The notes under the pieces are model-generated. The model worked only from the letters and a program-made list of their open reading frames with translations, made no database searches and was not told the origin of the DNA. From assembly GCA_946623765.1 (NCBI GenBank), contig CAMORL010000019.1:1-16830 (forward strand): a stretch of DNA of 16,830 bases. The letters are read 5' to 3'. Position numbers and translations under genes: made by a program. This DNA is from an uncultured Clostridia bacterium. Its GTDB lineage: Bacteria > Bacillota_A > Clostridia > Christensenellales > CAG-138. Below, piece after piece: positions 1 through 6,073 of this stretch (position 1 is its first letter; the number at the start of each line of letters is the position of its first letter).

Positions 1-309
1 GCCTGCGCGATGATGCTGCCGATCGTCATGGAGTTCAATCAGGAAGCGACCGGCGAAAAGTTCAAGGCGATCGCGGAAGCGTTCGGCGTGAACACCGAGG
101 GCATGGATCAGCCGACCTACCGCAAGGCGGCGATCGACGCGGTCCGTCAGCTTTCCGTGGACGTCGGCATTCCGACAAAGCTCGAAAAGCTCAGGGAAGA
201 GGACCTTCCGTTCCTGTGCGAATCCGCAGCGGCAGACGCCTGCGCACCGGGCAATCCGCGTCCCGCAACGCTCGCCGAGTTCGAAGCAATGTTCCGCAAG
301 CTGATGTAA
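1..309 (+). CDS. Iron-containing alcohol dehydrogenase, C-terminal part (5' end outside window)
   Basis: This reading frame is open from the first base and ends at TAA 307-309, so only the last 102 residues are present. The segment begins with ACAMMLPIVMEFN, which resembles the conserved stretch just after the last metal-binding histidines of group III (Fe-dependent) alcohol dehydrogenases, where LLP.V..FN is typical. It ends with the helical tail usual for that family, including a D(A/V)CAPGNPR segment before the last helix, as in lactaldehyde or butanol dehydrogenases. These enzymes interconvert alcohols and aldehydes with NAD(P)H in the cytoplasm. The metal ligands and cofactor site lie upstream and cannot be checked. 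A terminator follows about 20 bp after the stop, so this is the last gene of its unit. The family call is fairly safe; the substrate is unknown. Confidence 0.85.
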   Translation, partial: ACAMMLPIVMEFNQEATGEKFKAIAEAFGVNTEGMDQPTYRKAAIDAVRQLSVDVGIPTKLEKLREEDLPFLCESAAADACAPGNPRPATLAEFEAMFRKLM

Positions 310-328
310 GAAAGATCCGATATACCGA

Positions 329-356
329 AAAGTCCGCCGTATGGGCGGACTTTTTT
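329..356 (+). terminator. Intrinsic terminator after the alcohol dehydrogenase
   Basis: A 10-bp perfect stem (329-338 with 344-353, core AGTCCGCC/GGCGGACT) with a 5-base loop runs directly into a run of six T at 351-356. It lies 20 bp after the stop codon of the upstream gene and is a textbook rho-independent terminator for the plus strand. Confidence 0.9.
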
Positions 357-417
357 ATATTCGAAAAGCAGAACAGCGCTGATGTAAAAGTCGGAAAAGA
401 CGTTTTCCGTTGAAACA

Positions 418-459
418 CACACCGCCGTTTACGGATGCGGTCCGGAAAACGGCGGTGTG
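418..459 (-). terminator. Long hairpin downstream of the first SDR gene, probable minus-strand terminator
   Basis: There is a 13-bp perfect stem (418-430 with 447-459, CACACCGCCGTTT and its complement), and a further 4-bp inner pairing (432-435 with 441-444) extends it. It sits about 25 bp past the stop codon of the minus-strand dehydrogenase. The minus-strand sequence after the stem is only moderately T-rich (TGTTTC), so termination efficiency is uncertain. It also helps insulate the two convergent genes. Confidence 0.6.
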
Positions 460-484
460 CGCGTGTGTATGTTTGTATAGGAGG

Positions 485-1357
485 TCACCTTTGCTGTTCG
501 AGATACTGCGCAACGGCACGGTTTGCCGCCGTGTAATGCATGGCAAACCGATCTGCGGAAGCGGGGGCTTCGCGCAGTTTCTGCCAGGATGTACGAGCGG
601 TATCGGTGACGAGAATGATGTTCCGTTCCTCTTCAATGCCTGCAAGGATCTCGTCCGCCGCCTGCACTTCGGTAAGCGATTCGGGCGGCGCTTTGCGCTC
701 GGTATGAATATTGCCTTCGGCGTCGCGTCCCCAGATATTGGAAACGACCGGTCCGGGACAGATCACGGAAAACCGGATGTTGCGGTCGGCATATTCATAG
801 CGCAGCGATTCGGTCAGACCGAACACGGCAAACTTGGACGTGATGTAGGCAGAATGGTATCCGTTGGCAAAATAGCCTTCCATGGAGGATACGTTCAAAA
901 TATGTCCGTATCCCTGTGAAAGCATATGCGGAATCGCCGCCTGATCGGTGTTGAATACGCCGTACAGATTCGGTTCGAGCACGCGGTCGAACTCTTTACG
1001 CGTCGTTTTTTCAAATGAATGTGCCGCACTGACGCCCGCGTTTGCAAAGACATAGTCGACGGGACCGGACGCTGCCATCTCATCGAGATACTGTGCGATC
1101 GCATCGGCGTCGCACACGTCTATCGCCGCCCAATGCACCGGACCGAGCGCGGAGAGCGTTTCATATGCCGCGCGGATGCGGCTTTCGTTCCGGCTGGAGA
1201 TCCAGACTTCCGCGCCGCGCTCAAGCAGCCGCTGCGCCAGTCCGAAGCCGATGCCGGAGGATGCGCCGGTCACAAAACAACGCTTGCCCGAAAAGAGCGG
1301 TCCGCTGCCTCCGGTGCCGACGGGTTTTGTTTCCGGATAACCGAATTGAAATGCCAT
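485..1357 (-). CDS. Short-chain dehydrogenase/reductase (SDR), probably NADP(H)-preferring, 290 aa
   Basis: This is a classical SDR. The cofactor motif TGASSGIG is at residues 30-37, NAG at 106-108, the catalytic serine at about 158, and the YxxxK pair is Y171/K175. After the second beta strand the residues are SSRN (54-57). An arginine there, without an acidic residue, usually indicates NADP(H) preference. A roughly 22-residue N-terminal extension precedes the Rossmann fold and a longer C-terminal tail follows PGPV, so it is larger than the usual 250 aa. The start is set by AGGAGG about 8 bp upstream of ATG on the minus strand. It is divergent from the TetR gene and may be controlled by it. 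A role reducing a carbonyl or a polyhydroxy-aromatic ring in the neighbouring pathway is possible, but this is inference from position only. The family is certain; the substrate is unknown. Confidence 0.88.
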   Translation of the reverse strand: MAFQFGYPETKPVGTGGSGPLFSGKRCFVTGASSGIGFGLAQRLLERGAEVWISSRNESRIRAAYETLSALGPVHWAAIDVCDADAIAQYLDEMAASGPVDYVFANAGVSAAHSFEKTTRKEFDRVLEPNLYGVFNTDQAAIPHMLSQGYGHILNVSSMEGYFANGYHSAYITSKFAVFGLTESLRYEYADRNIRFSVICPGPVVSNIWGRDAEGNIHTERKAPPESLTEVQAADEILAGIEEERNIILVTDTARTSWQKLREAPASADRFAMHYTAANRAVAQYLEQQR

Positions 1358-1396
1358 GGTTCATTCCTCCTGAATCGAATTGGTTGTTCGGGCGAG

Positions 1397-1414
1397 CATG
1401 ATTTGACAAACATG
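1397..1414. promoter_or_regulatory. Imperfect palindrome over the TetR -35 box, candidate operator
   Basis: The 18-bp sequence CATGATTTGACAAACATG has six of nine symmetric base pairs (CATG-N-TT-N4-AA-N-CATG) and encloses the -35 hexamer of the regulator's own promoter. That is the expected place for autorepression by a dimeric TetR protein. The right half is repeated at 14917-14928. Operator function is inference. Confidence 0.4.
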
Positions 1415-1432
1415 ACTCAACCGCGATATAAT
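1403..1432 (+). promoter_or_regulatory. Sigma-A type promoter of the tetR-like gene
   Basis: Consensus TTGACA (1403-1408) and consensus TATAAT (1427-1432) are separated by 18 bp. They lie 50-80 bp upstream of the regulator's start codon. Both hexamers are perfect, so the promoter should be strong unless it is repressed. Confidence 0.85.
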
Positions 1433-1481
1433 ACATATAAGACTATACATCTCCGCGCAGGCGGAAAAGAGGGTGATCGGC

Positions 1482-2126
1482 ATGGTCGAACAAAAGCAAA
1501 TGCAGGAAGCGATGCCCGCGAACGTCAGAGAGTCGGGCAAAACAGATCTGCGCAAGCACAAAACCAGAAGAGCGCTGGAAGAGGCTTTTTATGAGCTGTC
1601 CGAAACCATGTGGATCGAAGATATCACGGTCGGCGATCTGTGCGAAAAAGCCATGGTCCGCCGAGCGACGTTCTATAAGCACTTCGCGGATAAGTACGCA
1701 TTCTTTGCATACGTGATGAACAACATCCAGCGAAATACCAATCTGCAGCAGAACGCCGATCCGAGGGATATCACGATGGCGGAGTATTGCCTGAATATTT
1801 GCCGCAGCTATCTCAGAAACTATGAGGAGCATCCGAAGATGGTGAAGCGAATACTGAACAGCAAATCCCGTCAGCCGTACACGGACATTCTTGTGGCGCA
1901 GATCCGCAACGCGCTTCTCAAAAAAGCGGCGTTCGACCGCGAAAAGGGGATCGAAACGGAGATTGATGCACAGGTCATCGCGAGCTTCATTGCCGGCGCG
2001 CTGCCGTATGCGCTGACGTCCTATGAGACCGATCATCTCGCCGATATGGACGCCGATCGCTTCCTTTCGGAACTGCGCACGATCTTCGAACGGCTCTGCG
2101 TGAGTCATCCGATTGCAAAGGAATAA
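1482..2126 (+). CDS. TetR/AcrR-family transcriptional regulator, 214 aa
   Basis: The N-terminal helix-turn-helix domain spans roughly residues 25-72. It has the family pattern ITVGDLCEKAMVRRATFYKHFADK, which ends in the conserved FYxHFxxK of TetR proteins. The C-terminal domain of about 140 residues is helical and would bind a ligand and dimerise. I chose ATG at 1482 because AAGAGGG at 1467-1473 lies 8 bp upstream; a GTG at 1473 would overlap that site. The gene stands alone between two minus-strand SDR genes and has its own strong promoter. It is the only complete regulator in the window, so it is the first candidate to control the flanking SDRs and the catabolic operon that starts at 3179. 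Whether it represses or activates cannot be read from the sequence. Confidence 0.9.
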   Translation: MVEQKQMQEAMPANVRESGKTDLRKHKTRRALEEAFYELSETMWIEDITVGDLCEKAMVRRATFYKHFADKYAFFAYVMNNIQRNTNLQQNADPRDITMAEYCLNICRSYLRNYEEHPKMVKRILNSKSRQPYTDILVAQIRNALLKKAAFDREKGIETEIDAQVIASFIAGALPYALTSYETDHLADMDADRFLSELRTIFERLCVSHPIAKE

Positions 2127-2139
2127 TCCCTGCTGTTCA

Positions 2140-2177
2140 AGAGCTGCCCGACGAACCGCCGGACGGCTCTTTCGTTT
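2140..2177. terminator. Hairpin between convergent tetR-like and SDR genes, probable bidirectional terminator
   Basis: The arms 2140-2150 and 2160-2170 (AGAGCTGCCCG / CGGACGGCTCT) pair over 11 positions with one G-U and one mismatch, around a 9-base loop. On the plus strand TTTCGTTT follows. It lies 14 bp after the regulator's stop codon and about 14 bp beyond the stop of the minus-strand SDR. Confidence 0.65.
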
Positions 2178-2190
2178 GCTGCGGAAGAGA

Positions 2191-2928
2191 TCAGGTGAAC
2201 ATGCCGCCGTTGACCGGAAGCTCGATGCCGGTCACGAACCGTGAATCGTCGCATGCCAGAAACTGCACCGCGCCTGCGAGCTCGTCCGCCGTTCCCATGC
2301 GGCGCATGGGAATCATGCGGAGGATTGTCTGAGAAAGCGCTTCCGGGATCCCGTTCATCATATCGGTTTCGATGAAGCAGGGAGAGACGGCGTTGACGGT
2401 GATTCCTTTTGCGGCAAGCTCGCGCGCAAGCGTCTTGGTCAGCCCCAGGATCGCTGCCTTGGACGCCGAGTAGTTGGCTTGTCCGACATTGCCGTGCGCG
2501 GCGGAGGAGGAAATGTTGATGATTTTTCCGTATCCGGAAGCGATCATGCCCGGAACGACTTCGGCGGTGCAGTAATAGGTGCCGTTCAGATTCGTGCGCA
2601 GGACTTTATCCCATTGATCTTCAGACATGTTCACGAACAAAGCGTCGCGGCAGATGCCCGCGTTGTTGACCAGAATGTCGATGCGGCCGTAAGCTTGCGC
2701 CGTTTGCTCCGCGCAGCGTCTGACGTTTTCCCGGTCGGAAACGTCGCAGCGGAACGCAAGAACACGGCCGCCCGGATAGAGCGCGGCGGTTTCCTTTGCC
2801 GCAGCTTCGTCATAGTCCCAGATCGCCACGCCCGCCGCGCCTTCCGCAACGAAACGCTTTACAACGGCTGCGCCGATTCCGCGCGCGCCGCCGGTCACAA
2901 CGGCATATCTGCCTTTGAGATCGCTCAT
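2191..2928 (-). CDS. FabG-like short-chain dehydrogenase/reductase, probably NAD(H)-preferring, 245 aa
   Basis: This classical SDR has a length typical of FabG or acetoacetyl-CoA reductase. It shows TGGARGIG at residues 12-19, NNAG at 88-91, catalytic S140, and Y153/K157 in the YxxxK motif. The end of the second beta strand reads AIWDYD, with Asp38 where NAD-dependent SDRs carry an acidic residue, so NAD(H) is more likely than NADP(H). The C-terminus has the usual DDSRFVTGxxLPVNGG signature. A strong site (GGAGGAG) lies 7 bp before ATG. It is transcribed divergently from the catabolic operon, and the paired operator between them suggests co-regulation. Plausible roles are 3-hydroxyacid or 3-hydroxyacyl dehydrogenase in the same pathway, or reduction of a cyclic diketone or phenol. 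The sequence does not decide between them. Confidence 0.9.
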   Translation of the reverse strand: MSDLKGRYAVVTGGARGIGAAVVKRFVAEGAAGVAIWDYDEAAAKETAALYPGGRVLAFRCDVSDRENVRRCAEQTAQAYGRIDILVNNAGICRDALFVNMSEDQWDKVLRTNLNGTYYCTAEVVPGMIASGYGKIINISSSAAHGNVGQANYSASKAAILGLTKTLARELAAKGITVNAVSPCFIETDMMNGIPEALSQTILRMIPMRRMGTADELAGAVQFLACDDSRFVTGIELPVNGGMFT

Positions 2929-2963
2929 AAAACACTCCTCCGAATGTATTTTTATCCGATACC

Positions 2964-2993
2964 ATTATAGCGCAGACAGCATGGAACGGGCAA
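2964..2993 (-). promoter_or_regulatory. Promoter of the FabG-like SDR gene
   Basis: On the minus strand a perfect TATAAT (2969-2964) is preceded, after 18 bp, by TTGCCC (2993-2988), which matches the -35 consensus at 4 of 6 positions. It is about 35 bp upstream of the start codon. The inverted repeat at 3013-3054 begins 20 bp further upstream. Confidence 0.65.
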
Positions 2994-3012
2994 TGCACAG
3001 TGTAAAGAAGGT

Positions 3013-3054
3013 GTCAAATAATTGACATTATTCGGATATTGTCAATTATTTGAC
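3013..3054. promoter_or_regulatory. Perfect 14-bp inverted repeat, paired operator in the divergent control region
   Basis: GTCAAATAATTGAC (3013-3026) is followed after 14 bp by its exact reverse complement GTCAATTATTTGAC (3041-3054). Each arm is itself a dyad, GTCAA-N4-TTGAC, so the element could hold two protein dimers whose centres are 28 bp apart. The outer edges are each exactly 20 bp from a divergent -35 box (2993 on the minus side, 3074 on the plus side). Placement upstream of both promoters fits a shared activator or a DNA-looping repressor better than simple promoter occlusion. The cognate protein is not shown by the sequence; the TetR-like protein at 1482 and the AraC-like protein at the right edge are candidates. 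Confidence 0.75.
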
Positions 3055-3073
3055 GGGAAAAGAATACTGTACG

Positions 3074-3102
3074 TTGCGGCAATACACGGTGCAATTTATA
3101 AT
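3074..3102 (+). promoter_or_regulatory. Promoter of the catabolic operon
   Basis: A perfect TATAAT (3097-3102) is preceded by TTGCGG (3074-3079) at the ideal 17-bp spacing. The weak -35 box (3 of 6) behind a perfect -10 box fits dependence on an activator bound at the upstream repeat. It predicts a 5' leader of about 70 bases, AT-rich and without an obvious riboswitch fold. Confidence 0.6.
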
Positions 3103-3178
3103 TTTATTGTACAAATATATACATAATATTTGAATAAATGCGTGATTTTTTCATTTTTATCAAAAGGAGCCGAACCCT

Positions 3179-3958
3179 GTGAAACTCATTGATTTAAGCG
3201 TAACGACCGTTTCGGATCTGCCGGTTGAACCGGAAGGACAGATCGCAAAAATCTATTACATCGACCACGGCAGCGACGTTTCCATTGATTCGACGCTGAA
3301 GAGCTTTCCGGGCATCACCCGCGAGGATCTTCCGGACGGATACGGCTGGGCGTCGGAGTTTGCCGCGTTCACGACACACACCGGAACGCATATGGACGCG
3401 CCGCTGCATTTCCATCCGACGATGAACCACGGAGAGCCTGCATGGTCGATCGATCAATTCCCGCTGGAATGGGGTATGGGCGACGGCGTCATGTTCGACT
3501 TTTCCGATAAGCCGGACGGGTATCTGCTCACGAGCAGGGATTACATCGAATACCTTGACCGCGTGGGCTACAAGCTGAAACCCGGCGATATTGTGCTGGT
3601 GCATACCAATGCGCACGAAGCATGGGGCACTTCCGATTATTATAAAAAAGGATGCGGAACAGGCAGAGAAGGCACGCTGTGGCTTGCGTCGCAGGGAATT
3701 CATCTCGTCGGTACGGATGCGTGGAGCTGGGATCCGCCGCTGTTTACCGAAGCGGAACGGTTCAAGGCGACCGGCGATCGCAGCGTGATCTGGGAAGGAC
3801 ATAAGGCGGGCATGGACTGCTGCTATTTCCAGATGGAAAAACTCGTCAATCTGGACAAGCTGCCGCCGTTCGGATTCCGGTTCATCGGCTTCCCGATCAA
3901 GATCGACCGCGGCAGTGCGGGATGGGTCAGACCCGTAGCAATTATAGACGAAGACTGA
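3179..3958 (+). CDS. Cyclase-family (PF04199) metal-dependent hydrolase, 259 aa
   Basis: The protein carries the family's metal motif HTGTHMDAPLHF at residues 67-78 (His67, His71, Asp73 and His77 are likely ligands or catalytic). A second conserved stretch, GTDAWSWDPP, follows around residue 180. Known members include kynurenine formamidase and isatin hydrolase. As I recall, the Mn-dependent dihydrophloroglucinol cyclohydrolase of gut anaerobes also belongs here. All of these hydrolyse an amide, enol or cyclic ketone bond. The start is GTG at 3179 with AGGAG 9 bp upstream; no in-frame ATG competes. It is the first gene of the operon and lies 13 bp before the beta-keto acid cleavage enzyme. 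That order suggests it produces a linear beta-keto or hydroxy-keto acid by ring opening, which is inference. No signal peptide is present, so it is cytoplasmic. Confidence 0.85.
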   Translation: MKLIDLSVTTVSDLPVEPEGQIAKIYYIDHGSDVSIDSTLKSFPGITREDLPDGYGWASEFAAFTTHTGTHMDAPLHFHPTMNHGEPAWSIDQFPLEWGMGDGVMFDFSDKPDGYLLTSRDYIEYLDRVGYKLKPGDIVLVHTNAHEAWGTSDYYKKGCGTGREGTLWLASQGIHLVGTDAWSWDPPLFTEAERFKATGDRSVIWEGHKAGMDCCYFQMEKLVNLDKLPPFGFRFIGFPIKIDRGSAGWVRPVAIIDED

Positions 3959-3971
3959 GGAGGATGAAGCA

Positions 3972-4814
3972 ATGGCAACCAAAACAATCATTTCCTGCGC
4001 CATGACCGGAACGGGTACGCCGAAGAGCAAGAACCCGGCATTGCCGACGACCCCGCAAGAGATCGCGGAAGATGTGTATCGCGTCTGGAAAGCAGGCGCG
4101 GCGATCGTGCATCTGCACATGCGCGAGGACAATCAGATGCCCACGATGGATGCGGAACGCTTCCGCGAGACGATCCGTCTCATCCGCGCATATGAGGACT
4201 GCGACGTAATCATCAACTGCACATCCTCAGGCTCCGCGGGACTCGTTGCGCCCGAAAAACGGATGGAACATTTCGAAACGATCCCGGATATCGAGATCGG
4301 TTCGTTCGACGCGGGCACGATCAACTGGGACTGCGCGGGCATCTTTCTGAACGACCCGCCGTTTCTTGCCAAGCTTGCGGAATGCATGGAGAGAAATCAT
4401 GTCAAGCCGGAAATCGAGCTGTTCGATACCGGCATGATCGCGAACATGAAGCATTACATCAAGACCGGCATGCTGAAGGAGCCGGTGTGGTGTCAGCTCG
4501 TTATGAACGTGCTCGGCGGCGCTGCAGGCACGGTGGACAATCTCGTGCATCTCGTCCGTCAGCTGCCGGAAGGCGCGATGTGGTCCTGCACGGGCATCGG
4601 ACAATCGCACCTGCCGCTGATGTTCACCACGCTTGCGCTCGGCGGACATCTGCGCGTCGGTCTCGAGGACAACCTTTACTATGCGCGCGGCGTGAAAGCC
4701 ACAAACGAGATGCTCGTTGCCCGCGCGGCGCGTGTGGTCCGTGAATACGGAAACGAACCGGCGACGCCCGCGGAAGCGCGAGAGATGCTGGGACTTCCGC
4801 AGCTTGTCAGGTAA
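3972..4814 (+). CDS. Beta-keto acid cleavage enzyme (BKACE / DUF849), 280 aa
   Basis: BKACE enzymes react a beta-keto acid with acetyl-CoA to give acetoacetate and a new acyl-CoA, using zinc held by two histidines and a glutamate. Here HLHMRED gives His47 and His49, and GGHLRVGLEDN gives Arg228, Glu232 and Asp233, matching the zinc ligands and catalytic acid of the founder enzyme Kce (3-keto-5-aminohexanoate cleavage). The early loop reads AMTGTGT where Kce, as I recall, has AITGAET. The Kce glutamate said to bind the substrate amino group is therefore Gly15 here, which argues against the lysine-fermentation substrate. AGGAGG lies just upstream of ATG. The neighbours (cyclase-family hydrolase, CoA-transferase, thiolases) fit a catabolic beta-keto acid route. 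Triacetate (3,5-dioxohexanoate) is one attractive substrate. Confidence 0.9.
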   Translation: MATKTIISCAMTGTGTPKSKNPALPTTPQEIAEDVYRVWKAGAAIVHLHMREDNQMPTMDAERFRETIRLIRAYEDCDVIINCTSSGSAGLVAPEKRMEHFETIPDIEIGSFDAGTINWDCAGIFLNDPPFLAKLAECMERNHVKPEIELFDTGMIANMKHYIKTGMLKEPVWCQLVMNVLGGAAGTVDNLVHLVRQLPEGAMWSCTGIGQSHLPLMFTTLALGGHLRVGLEDNLYYARGVKATNEMLVARAARVVREYGNEPATPAEAREMLGLPQLVR

Positions 4815-4820
4815 ACCCGC

Positions 4821-6035
4821 ATGGAAGAGAGGGAACTGACGCTTTCCGGCTATACCGTCGTCGATTTTTCCACGGTCGTTGCAGCGCCTTCCGCGGCGCG
4901 CGTGCTTGCGGATATGGGCGCGAGGGTCATCAAGGTTGAAACGCATACCGGCGATACGACCCGCTATCAGGATGCAATGCCGACGCTGAAACCCGAATCC
5001 TACGCGTTTACGAACTGCAATTCCAATAAGGCGAGCGTGTGCATCAACATCAAGACCGAAGGCGGAAAAGAGGCTTTTTTGCGGCTGCTCGAAACCGCAG
5101 ACGTGCTTGTTACCAACATTCGTTACAAAAGCCTTGTGCGCGCCGGACTGGACTACGAAACGCTCAAGGAACGGTTTCCGCGGCTTGTATACGCGCATTT
5201 TTGCGGATACGGCTATAAGGGACCGGACGTCGATCTGCCGGGCTATGACATGTCTGGCTTCTGGAGCAGAAGCGGCGCACTGCTGGACGGACACCTCGAC
5301 GATTCAAGACGGCTTTACGAGCCTGCCTACGGCATGGGAGATCTGTTCTGCGCCGGGTATTTCACGGCGGGCATCCTTGCGGCGCTGCTCGGACGCGCAT
5401 CGACCGGGCACGGCACGATGGTCAGCACATCGCTTTTGCATTCGGGCGTGTGGGCAAACGGCAGAAACATCATGCCGGCATCGGAAACCGTCGGCGACGT
5501 CGTGCCGCTGCCGGAGAAATGGAACTACAACATGTTCTATCGCGCCTATCGCTGCAGCGACGGAAAGTGGCTGTGCCTCGCGTTCAACTATGTGCAGCAT
5601 TTCAAGCTTGCCTGCGACGTGTTCGGATTGGACGACATCCGCGACGATCCGCGCTATCAGACGCAGGGCGCGCTGCGCTATTACGAGGTGGCGGAGGAAC
5701 TTGCGCTGCGGCTGGAACGCATCATCGCGCAAAAGCCGCGCGAGCACTGGATGCGCGAACTTCGCGCAAGGGACATGGTGTATGCGCCGGTTCTGAGCGG
5801 AGCGGAGGTCAGCCGGGATCCGCAGGTGCTCGAGAACGGTTTTTTGGAGCCGGTCATGTTTGCAAACGGAAAAGAGATGCTGATTCCGAGCATTCCGGTG
5901 CAGTTTTCCGATTATGCGATTCGTCCGGCAAAGCCCGGCGCGGCGCTCGGCGCAGACACGCACGAAGTGCTCAAAAACGCAGGCTATACGGAGGAACAGA
6001 TTTCCGCGCTCGCTGCCGACGGCAGTGTGCGATGA
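4821..6035 (+). CDS. Family III CoA-transferase (CaiB/BaiF/formyl-CoA transferase type), 404 aa
   Basis: The N-terminal segment LSGYTVVDFSTVVAAPSAARVLADMGARVIKVE (residues 8-40) is the CoA-binding Rossmann-like start of this family. The stretch YEPAYGMGDLFCAGYFTAGILAALLGR (166-192) contains Asp174, at the place of the aspartate that forms the acyl anhydride intermediate. Length is normal for the family. Such enzymes move CoA between carboxylic acids without free intermediates, for example for oxalate, carnitine, bile acids or aryl-propionates. The gene starts only 6 bp after the preceding stop and has a weak ribosome site (CAGGT), so translation is probably coupled. It may activate the acid released by the two upstream enzymes, or acetoacetate itself, for the thiolases further down. 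The actual acid is unknown. Confidence 0.9.
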   Translation: MEERELTLSGYTVVDFSTVVAAPSAARVLADMGARVIKVETHTGDTTRYQDAMPTLKPESYAFTNCNSNKASVCINIKTEGGKEAFLRLLETADVLVTNIRYKSLVRAGLDYETLKERFPRLVYAHFCGYGYKGPDVDLPGYDMSGFWSRSGALLDGHLDDSRRLYEPAYGMGDLFCAGYFTAGILAALLGRASTGHGTMVSTSLLHSGVWANGRNIMPASETVGDVVPLPEKWNYNMFYRAYRCSDGKWLCLAFNYVQHFKLACDVFGLDDIRDDPRYQTQGALRYYEVAEELALRLERIIAQKPREHWMRELRARDMVYAPVLSGAEVSRDPQVLENGFLEPVMFANGKEMLIPSIPVQFSDYAIRPAKPGAALGADTHEVLKNAGYTEEQISALAADGSVR

Positions 6036-6073
6036 AATAACATCGAAGACAATCAGGAAGGAGATCAAACACA

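Noticed and set aside
3013..3054. TTGACA in each arm of the inverted repeat, 17 bp from ATTATT in the other arm, as a pair of overlapping promoters.
   Set aside because: ATTATT lacks the critical second-position A and matches the -10 consensus at only three positions, whereas perfect TATAAT boxes with acceptable spacing exist on both sides. A regulator site explains the symmetry better.
2929..3178. Sigma-54 control, because paired dyads upstream can be enhancer-protein sites.
   Set aside because: No GG-N10-GC type -24/-12 element was found between the repeat and either start codon.
3972..4814. Annotation as a lysine-fermentation enzyme (kce) or a carnitine-pathway dehydrocarnitine cleavage enzyme.
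   Set aside because: The amine-binding glutamate is replaced by glycine. Neither lysine aminomutase-type genes nor a carnitine dehydrogenase or betaine-type genes are present, and the dehydrogenase at 14004 has the normal 3-hydroxybutyryl-CoA type C-terminus and length.
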